Origin: Pseudotamlana agarivorans
Lineage (GTDB): Bacteria > Bacteroidota > Bacteroidia > Flavobacteriales > Flavobacteriaceae
Reading direction: 5' to 3'
Assembly: GCF_018860245.1 (NCBI RefSeq)
Contig: NZ_JAHKPD010000008.1
Coordinates: forward strand, 377,821-441,820
Length of the DNA stretch: 64,000 nt
Shown here: positions 59,133 to 64,000 of the stretch, piece after piece
Numbering within the stretch: the stretch's first letter is position 1
Layout of the letters: every line of letters begins with the position of its first letter
Made by a program: the position numbers and the translations under genes
Notes under the pieces: model-generated
The model's input: only the letters and a program-made list of their open reading frames with translations
Told to the model about the DNA's origin: nothing
Database searches by the model: none

Positions 59133-60521
59133 TTATTTAGATAATGCTGTAAAATGTTTGTAGAATCCTGGTATGGTTTCAATACCTTTAAGGAAGTTCC
59201 AAACGCCAAAATGCTCGTTAGGGGAATGGATGGCATCGCTGTCTAAACCAAAGCCCATTAAAATGGTTTTACTTTTTAATTCTTGTTCAAAAAGTGATAC
59301 AATGGGAATGCTGCCACCGCTACGTTGTGGGATAGGGGCTTTTCCAAAGGCTTCTTCGTAAGCTTTTGATGCGGCTTGGTAACCTATACTGTCTATTGGG
59401 GTTACATACCCTTGTCCGCCATGATGCGGGGTCACTTTTACTTTCACGCCTTCTGGAGCGATGTTTTCAAAATGTGTTTTAAATAGATTCGTGATCTCTT
59501 CCCATTCTTGATGTGGTACTAAGCGCATAGATATTTTAGCATAAGCTTTACTTGCAATTACGGTTTTGGCACCTTCGCCAGTGTAACCACCCCAAATACC
59601 ATTCACATCTAGTGTAGGTCTTATGGAATTTCTTTCGTTGGTTGAGAATCCTTTTTCACCATAAACGGCATCGATATCTAAGGCTTTTTTATAGTTTTCT
59701 AGGTTGAATGGGGCTTTGGCCATTTCGGCACGTTCGTCTTTTGAAAGTTCTTCAACCTTGTCGTAAAACCCAGGAATGCTAATGTGATTGTTTTCGTCGT
59801 GCAATGAAGCTATCATTTTGGTTAAAATGTTTATTGGGTTTGCTACCGCACCACCATATAATCCCGAATGTAGGTCGCGATTTGGTCCTGTCACTTCAAC
59901 TTCCACATAGCTCAAACCACGTAAGCCTGTTGTGATGGATGGTACGTCGTTAGCAATCATGCCGGTGTCTGAGATTAATATGACATCGTTTTTAAGTTTA
60001 TCGTGATTAGCTTTTACGAATGTCGCTAGATTAACACTACCCACTTCTTCTTCGCCTTCTATCATGAATTTTACGTTGCATGGCAGTTGGTTGGTACTGG
60101 TCATAAACTCCATAGCCTTAACGTGCATGTACATTTGTCCTTTATCATCGCAGGCACCACGGGCAAAAATTGCGCCGTCTGGGTGTTTTTCGGTGGTTTT
60201 AATCACAGGTTCAAAAGGAGGTGAATCCCATAAATTGATAGGGTCTGGTGGTTGCACATCGTAATGCCCATAAACTAAAACTGTAGGTAAGGTTTTATTT
60301 ATAATTTTTTCGCCATAAACAATAGGGTTGCCCGCGGTTTCACAAATTTCAACCAGATCGCAACCTGCTTTTTCCAAACTTATTTTTACGGCATCTGCCG
60401 TTTTTTCAACATCAGTTTTGTATGCTGAATCGGCACTTATCGATGGTATTTTTAGCAGTTCGATTAGCTCATTTAAAAAGCGTTCTTTGTTTTCGGTAAT
60501 ATAAGATTGAATGTTTTTCAT
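59133..60521 (-). CDS. M20-family dipeptidase/carboxypeptidase
   Basis: The start is taken at ATG 60521 (MKNIQSYITENKERF), which begins the usual N-terminal helix. The ATG at 60548 would add nine residues. The 462-residue protein has the two-metal M20 site: VYGHYDVQPP, ARGACDDKGQMYMH and EGEEEVGS, plus the final SPNEHFGVWNF metal-binding His. The inserted dimerisation domain (about 190-330) is present. There is no signal peptide, so it acts in the cytoplasm on di- or small peptides. It stands alone on the minus strand. Confidence 0.92.
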   Translation of the reverse strand: MKNIQSYITENKERFLNELIELLKIPSISADSAYKTDVEKTADAVKISLEKAGCDLVEICETAGNPIVYGEKIINKTLPTVLVYGHYDVQPPDPINLWDSPPFEPVIKTTEKHPDGAIFARGACDDKGQMYMHVKAMEFMTSTNQLPCNVKFMIEGEEEVGSVNLATFVKANHDKLKNDVILISDTGMIANDVPSITTGLRGLSYVEVEVTGPNRDLHSGLYGGAVANPINILTKMIASLHDENNHISIPGFYDKVEELSKDERAEMAKAPFNLENYKKALDIDAVYGEKGFSTNERNSIRPTLDVNGIWGGYTGEGAKTVIASKAYAKISMRLVPHQEWEEITNLFKTHFENIAPEGVKVKVTPHHGGQGYVTPIDSIGYQAASKAYEEAFGKAPIPQRSGGSIPIVSLFEQELKSKTILMGFGLDSDAIHSPNEHFGVWNFLKGIETIPGFYKHFTALSK

Positions 60522-60583
60522 GCTATTTTCTCTTTGAGATATATTCAAAAGTATAAAAAAGAATTTTTTTTGGCATTATAAAG

Positions 60584-60613
60584 TTTGCAATTTAAAAATC
60601 TTGTTTATATTTG
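60584..60613 (+). promoter_or_regulatory. Promoter of the tRNA-Leu locus
   Basis: TTTG (60584-60587), an 18-bp spacer and TATATTTG (60606-60613) resemble the consensus. The first structure downstream is a truncated tRNA, followed by the intact one. Confidence 0.6.
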
Positions 60614-60639
60614 CATCCCGATAATTATCGGGACTAATA

Positions 60640-60684
60640 GCGGGCGTGGTGGAATTGGTAGACACGCTAGACTTAGGAATTAGG
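60640..60684 (+). pseudogene. Truncated tRNA-Leu (5' half)
   Basis: About 45 bases starting GCGGGCGTGGTGGAATTGG match the 5' half of the tRNA-Leu at 60713, through the D-arm and anticodon loop (CTTAGGA). The sequence then departs and lacks the variable arm, T-arm and acceptor 3' strand. It can not be a functional tRNA. Confidence 0.85.
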
Positions 60685-60712
60685 CAAGAAAAAGTTATTA
60701 AAATATTAAAAT

Positions 60713-60794
60713 GCGGGAGTGGTGGAATTGGTAGACACGCCAGACTTAGGATCTGGTGCCGCGAGGTGTGAGAGTTCGAGTCTCTTCTCCCGCA
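60713..60794 (+). tRNA. tRNA-Leu (anticodon TAG)
   Basis: This is an 82-nt class II tRNA. The acceptor GCGGGAG pairs with CTCCCGC, the discriminator is A, the D-arm contains TGGAATTGGTAGACA, the loop CTTAGGA gives TAG at 60747-60749, the long variable arm is TGCCGCGAGGTGTG, and the T-arm is GAGTTCGAGTCTC. CCA is not encoded. Confidence 0.96.
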
Positions 60795-60819
60795 CATTTT
60801 AAACTGCGTTATCGTAGAC

Positions 60820-60850
60820 AAAAGCTTCTCAATTTTGAGGAGCTTTTTTT
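60820..60850 (+). terminator. Terminator after tRNA-Leu
   Basis: AAAGCTTCTC pairs with GAGGAGCTTT around AATTTT, followed by a T-run. Confidence 0.8.
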
Positions 60851-60855
60851 GTTCA

Positions 60856-60874
60856 GGTACAACATAGGTACAAC
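60856..60874. repeat. Short direct repeats beside tRNA-Leu
   Basis: GGTACAAC occurs twice, 11 bp apart, just after the tRNA terminator. Such pairs can be integrase-binding sites at the end of an integrated element. The region to 61008 holds no gene. Confidence 0.4.
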
Positions 60875-61008
60875 AAATTGATCTTTTTTATAAATTTATT
60901 TAATTTGAAATGAATTAGTGGTTTTTGACTGTAATTACTATTACAGAATACTTAAACTCTTGTTAATTAATTACTGTCATTTCAAAATTTCGTAACTTCG
61001 CAATCAAT

Positions 61009-61422
61009 ATGAAACAAATATTCCATCAAATAATGTCTTTGGCAATGGCTTTTGTAGTGTTATTCTCTACAATGTCATTTACGCTTAATATGCATTATTG
61101 TGGAAATACTTTGGTTGAAACTGCTATGTTCAATAAAGCGGAAGGATGCGGAATGGAAATGGAAAAACCATCAGCTGAAGGTTGCTCTATTATAAAAAAG
61201 AACTGTTGTAATGATGAACAATTGGTAGTCGATGGTCAAGACGAACTGCAATTGCAAGTTGACAAAATTTCTTTTGAGCAACAAGTATTCATTGCTTCAT
61301 TTGTTTACACATATATCAACCTTTTTGAAGGTTTAGATAATAATGTATCTTCTTTTGAAGAATACAAACCACCACTCGTCATAAGGCAACTCTACAAGAT
61401 TGACGAGACCTATTTAATTTGA
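61009..61422 (+). CDS. HYC_CC_PP-type Cys-rich secreted protein
   Basis: The 137-residue protein has an N-terminal hydrophobic signal (about 8-27, SLAMAFVVLFSTMSFTL). Conserved metal-ligand-like residues follow: MHYCGN, GCGMEME, GCSIIKKNCCNDE. The HYC and CC motifs give the family its name; the PP motif near the end reads KPPL. Such proteins are found beside copper or heavy-metal efflux genes in Bacteroidota and may bind metal in the envelope. A CusA-type pump gene follows, 112 bp downstream, which supports that view. Confidence 0.75.
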   Translation: MKQIFHQIMSLAMAFVVLFSTMSFTLNMHYCGNTLVETAMFNKAEGCGMEMEKPSAEGCSIIKKNCCNDEQLVVDGQDELQLQVDKISFEQQVFIASFVYTYINLFEGLDNNVSSFEEYKPPLVIRQLYKIDETYLI

Positions 61423-61533
61423 TTTTTAAACAATAGACTGTTTTATCCTATGACTGTATAATGTCATAAGGATAATTTGCTGTATTCGGTGTTTTCCTAA
61501 CGCCAATGTCTAACTGTTTAATAATCAAAGCTA

Positions 61534-64000
61534 ATGCTAAATAAAAGCATCAAATTTTTAATAGAAAATAAACTCGTAGCAGTTCTGCTACTCGTCCTTT
61601 TTGTTGGATGGGGAACTGTAAACGCACCTCTTAATTGGGACAGAGGATTTTTACCAAGCAACCCCGTAGCGGTAGATGCCATTCCAGATATTGGAGAAAA
61701 TCAACAAATTGTATTTACAAAGTGGGATGGTCGTTCGCCACAAGATATAGAAGACCAAATTACTTATCCTTTAACTACTTCTTTACTTGGTATTCCAGGA
61801 GTGAAAACCATTCGTAGTTCTTCTATGTTTGGGTTTTCAAGCATCTATATCATTTTTGAAGAAGATATAGAATTCTATTGGAGTCGTAGTCGAATCCTCG
61901 AAAAACTCAATTCATTACCAAGTGGATTATTACCCGAAGGTGTTAATCCTGCATTGGGACCAGATGCCACAGGTTTAGGACAAATATTTTGGTACACTCT
62001 TGAAGGTCGAGATGAAAAAGGAAATGTTACTGGTGGTTGGGATTTACACGAACTGCGTAGCATTCAAGATTACTATGTGAAATATGCTTTATCTACTGCA
62101 AGCGGTGTTTCTGAAGTAGCTTCCATTGGTGGTTATGTTCAGGAGTACCAAGTTGATGTCAATCCAGAGCTGATGCGTCAATATAACATTGGCTTAAACC
62201 AGATCGTAAAAGCAGTTAAAAGTAGTAATCAAGATATTGGTGCGCAAACTTTAGAAATCAATCAAGCTGAATATTTAGTACGCGGTTTGGGTTATGTAAA
62301 ATCTGTTGAAGATATTGAAAATGCTGTAGTTACTTCAGAAGATTTTACTTCAATTAAGATTAAAGACATTGCTAAAGTATCATTAGGTCCAGCAACGCGA
62401 AGAGGTTTATTAGATAAAGAAGGTGCAGAAGTTGTTGGTGGTGTTGTAGTGGCGCGATATGGTGCTAATCCAATGGAAGTCATTAACAATGTAAAAGCGC
62501 AAATTGAAGAACTAAAAGGAGGATTACCAACAAAAGTATTGGCTGATGGACGAACATCTCAATTAACAGTCGTTCCTTTCTATGATCGTACCGAACTTAT
62601 TCAAGAAACATTAGACACACTAAACGAAGCATTAACACTAGAAATATTAATTACCATTTTGGTTATTATTGTTATGGTTTTCAATTTAAGAGCTTCTATT
62701 TTAATTTCTGGATTGTTGCCTGTTGCAGTATTAATGGTATTTGTTACCATGAAACTGTTTAACGTGGATGCCAATATTGTAGCACTTTCTGGTATTGCTA
62801 TTGCTATTGGAACTATGGTAGATGTAGGCGTCATTCTCGCAGAGAATATGATTCGCCATCTCGATGATGAAAAATTACGGTTACGAGAAGATGGTACAGC
62901 GTTAACTACAAATGAAGTAGTTTATAATGCGACTGCCGAAGTTTCAGGAGCAATCTTAACAGCGGTATTAACTACAATTATCAGCTTTGTGCCTGTATTT
63001 ACAATGATTGGTGCAGAAGGAAAATTGTTTAGACCTTTAGCATTTACCAAAACGATGGCATTATCAGCATCTTTGGTTATTGCTTTGTTTCTAATTCCAC
63101 CATTCGCAGCTTATTTATTCAGAAAAACATCACTTAAAAGTTCATTTAAATACATTATAAATGGTGCTTTAATAATTGCTGGAATCGCAATTATGGTTAC
63201 TGGATATTGGCTAGGGATTATTTTAGTTGCTTTTAGTATTACAGGTTTACTTGGGGTTTTGGGTAAACTAAATAAGAAAAACAGCAATCTTGTAAATATT
63301 ATTATTTCATGTACTGCCATTATATTTTTACTTGCCGAATATTGGCGACCATTAGGCTTTGACAGAAGTATTCTAATAAACTTAATTTTTGTGGCTATTA
63401 TTTGCTTCGGAATTTTAGGAATATTTTCAATTTTTAGAAGGTATTATGGACAAATTTTAAATTGGGCTTTAGCAAACAAGTTATTGTTTTTAATTATTCC
63501 AGCAACTGTACTTGTTTCTGGAGGATGGATAATGAATAATACAGGAAAAGAATTTATGCCATCTTTAAACGAAGGCTCTTTTCTATTAATGCCAACCTCA
63601 TTACCACATTCAGGTGTTGAGGAAAATAAACGTGTGCTTCAGCAATTAGATATGGCTGTATCCACCATTCCAGAAATTGAAACCGTAGTAGGGAAATCTG
63701 GTAGAACAGAATCTGCATTAGACCCTGCGCCTTTATCTATGTACGAAAACATGATTCAGTATAAATCTGAATACATGCGTAATTCAAAAGGGAAAATACA
63801 ACGTTACAAAGTAAACGACGAAGGTGCTTTTGAGTTGAAAGATGGAACATTTATCGCCAATCCTAATAATTCGGAAAATGTTGTTTTTACAAACGTTGAA
63901 CATACTCAACTTATCGAAGATGTTGATGGCGAATTCTATCGTAATTGGCGACCAGAAATTAATAGTCCTGATGATATTTGGAATGAAATCGTCAGAGTTA
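61534..64000 (+). CDS. cusA: CusA/CzcA heavy-metal efflux RND transporter, 3' end beyond window
   Basis: An uninterrupted frame starts at ATG 61534 (MLNKSIKFLIENKLVAVLLL) and runs off the window after 822 codons. RND landmarks are the first membrane helix, VDAIPDIGENQQIVFTKWDGRSPQDIEDQITYPL, porter segments, the NLRASILISGLLPVAVLM helix and the GTMVDVGVILAEN motif. Cytoplasmic metal ions or periplasmic copper/silver are its usual substrates. Between about residues 530 and 635 lie three to four extra hydrophobic segments not found in E. coli CusA. A long insert there is, as I recall, common in Bacteroidota CusA. Partner CusB/CusC genes would lie further right. Confidence 0.9.
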   Translation, partial: MLNKSIKFLIENKLVAVLLLVLFVGWGTVNAPLNWDRGFLPSNPVAVDAIPDIGENQQIVFTKWDGRSPQDIEDQITYPLTTSLLGIPGVKTIRSSSMFGFSSIYIIFEEDIEFYWSRSRILEKLNSLPSGLLPEGVNPALGPDATGLGQIFWYTLEGRDEKGNVTGGWDLHELRSIQDYYVKYALSTASGVSEVASIGGYVQEYQVDVNPELMRQYNIGLNQIVKAVKSSNQDIGAQTLEINQAEYLVRGLGYVKSVEDIENAVVTSEDFTSIKIKDIAKVSLGPATRRGLLDKEGAEVVGGVVVARYGANPMEVINNVKAQIEELKGGLPTKVLADGRTSQLTVVPFYDRTELIQETLDTLNEALTLEILITILVIIVMVFNLRASILISGLLPVAVLMVFVTMKLFNVDANIVALSGIAIAIGTMVDVGVILAENMIRHLDDEKLRLREDGTALTTNEVVYNATAEVSGAILTAVLTTIISFVPVFTMIGAEGKLFRPLAFTKTMALSASLVIALFLIPPFAAYLFRKTSLKSSFKYIINGALIIAGIAIMVTGYWLGIILVAFSITGLLGVLGKLNKKNSNLVNIIISCTAIIFLLAEYWRPLGFDRSILINLIFVAIICFGILGIFSIFRRYYGQILNWALANKLLFLIIPATVLVSGGWIMNNTGKEFMPSLNEGSFLLMPTSLPHSGVEENKRVLQQLDMAVSTIPEIETVVGKSGRTESALDPAPLSMYENMIQYKSEYMRNSKGKIQRYKVNDEGAFELKDGTFIANPNNSENVVFTNVEHTQLIEDVDGEFYRNWRPEINSPDDIWNEIVRV

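Noticed and set aside
60576-60821. Minus-strand frame across the tRNA-Leu locus
   Set aside because: It lies across two tRNA sequences; such frames are often mis-annotated as proteins.

Overview
The window looks like chromosome of a marine, alginate-degrading member of the Bacteroidota, most likely family Flavobacteriaceae. The evidence is low GC, C-terminal type IX secretion (T9SS) sorting domains, SusC/SusD pairs, promoters of the TTTG-N19-TAnnTTTG type, a DnaE with an N-terminal exonuclease domain, and palindromic repeats typical of flavobacterial intergenic DNA. No species can be assigned from the sequence alone.

Layout. Positions 1-11 kb are mostly housekeeping: a partial DUF2383 gene, rpsP-rimM, a secreted lactonase, dnaE, a roughly 1 kb repeat-rich gap, trxA, a clpP paralogue, a DUF58 protein and tRNA-Asp. 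A very large T9SS-secreted PA14 protein follows (11.1-15.1 kb), then a strongly structured putative non-coding RNA (15.3-15.6 kb) and a MliC-like lipoprotein.

Positions 16.3-42.8 kb form an alginate utilisation locus. It holds two tandem PL6 lyases (PL6-BACON-discoidin-T9SS), a secreted carbohydrate-binding-like protein, a two-domain PL6 lipoprotein, a heparinase-like lyase, a PL17 exolyase, SusC, SusD, two PKD lipoproteins, a PL7 lyase, a GntR/FCD regulator, an MFS hexuronate-type transporter and an SDR reductase. Five of its transcription units begin with the same promoter-operator cassette, in which the -7 box TAnnTTTG runs directly into an array of TGG-N4-CCA sites (best form TGGTAAACCA). 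The likely flow is: secreted PL6 enzymes cut alginate outside the cell, surface SusC/D and PKD proteins bind and import oligomers, PL6/PL7/PL17/heparinase-like enzymes finish depolymerisation, the MFS protein imports the unsaturated uronate, and the SDR reduces it. KdgF, KDG kinase and KDPG aldolase are not in the window. A LacI regulator follows the locus.

Positions 44.2-47.9 kb carry the most unusual feature. Four near-identical tandem 48-residue lipoprotein genes and a decayed fifth copy (166-bp period) lie directly upstream of a TPR sensor histidine kinase and its response regulator. Further on are a small-RNA candidate, a BlaI/BlaR1-TonB pair behind a perfect 40-bp palindrome, a glycosyltransferase/flippase-like pair, ruvC, hemW and assorted small genes. 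The right end has a partial plus a complete tRNA-Leu, which may be the edge of an integrated element, followed by a Cys-rich HYC_CC_PP-type protein and the first part of a CusA/CzcA metal-efflux pump that runs off the window.
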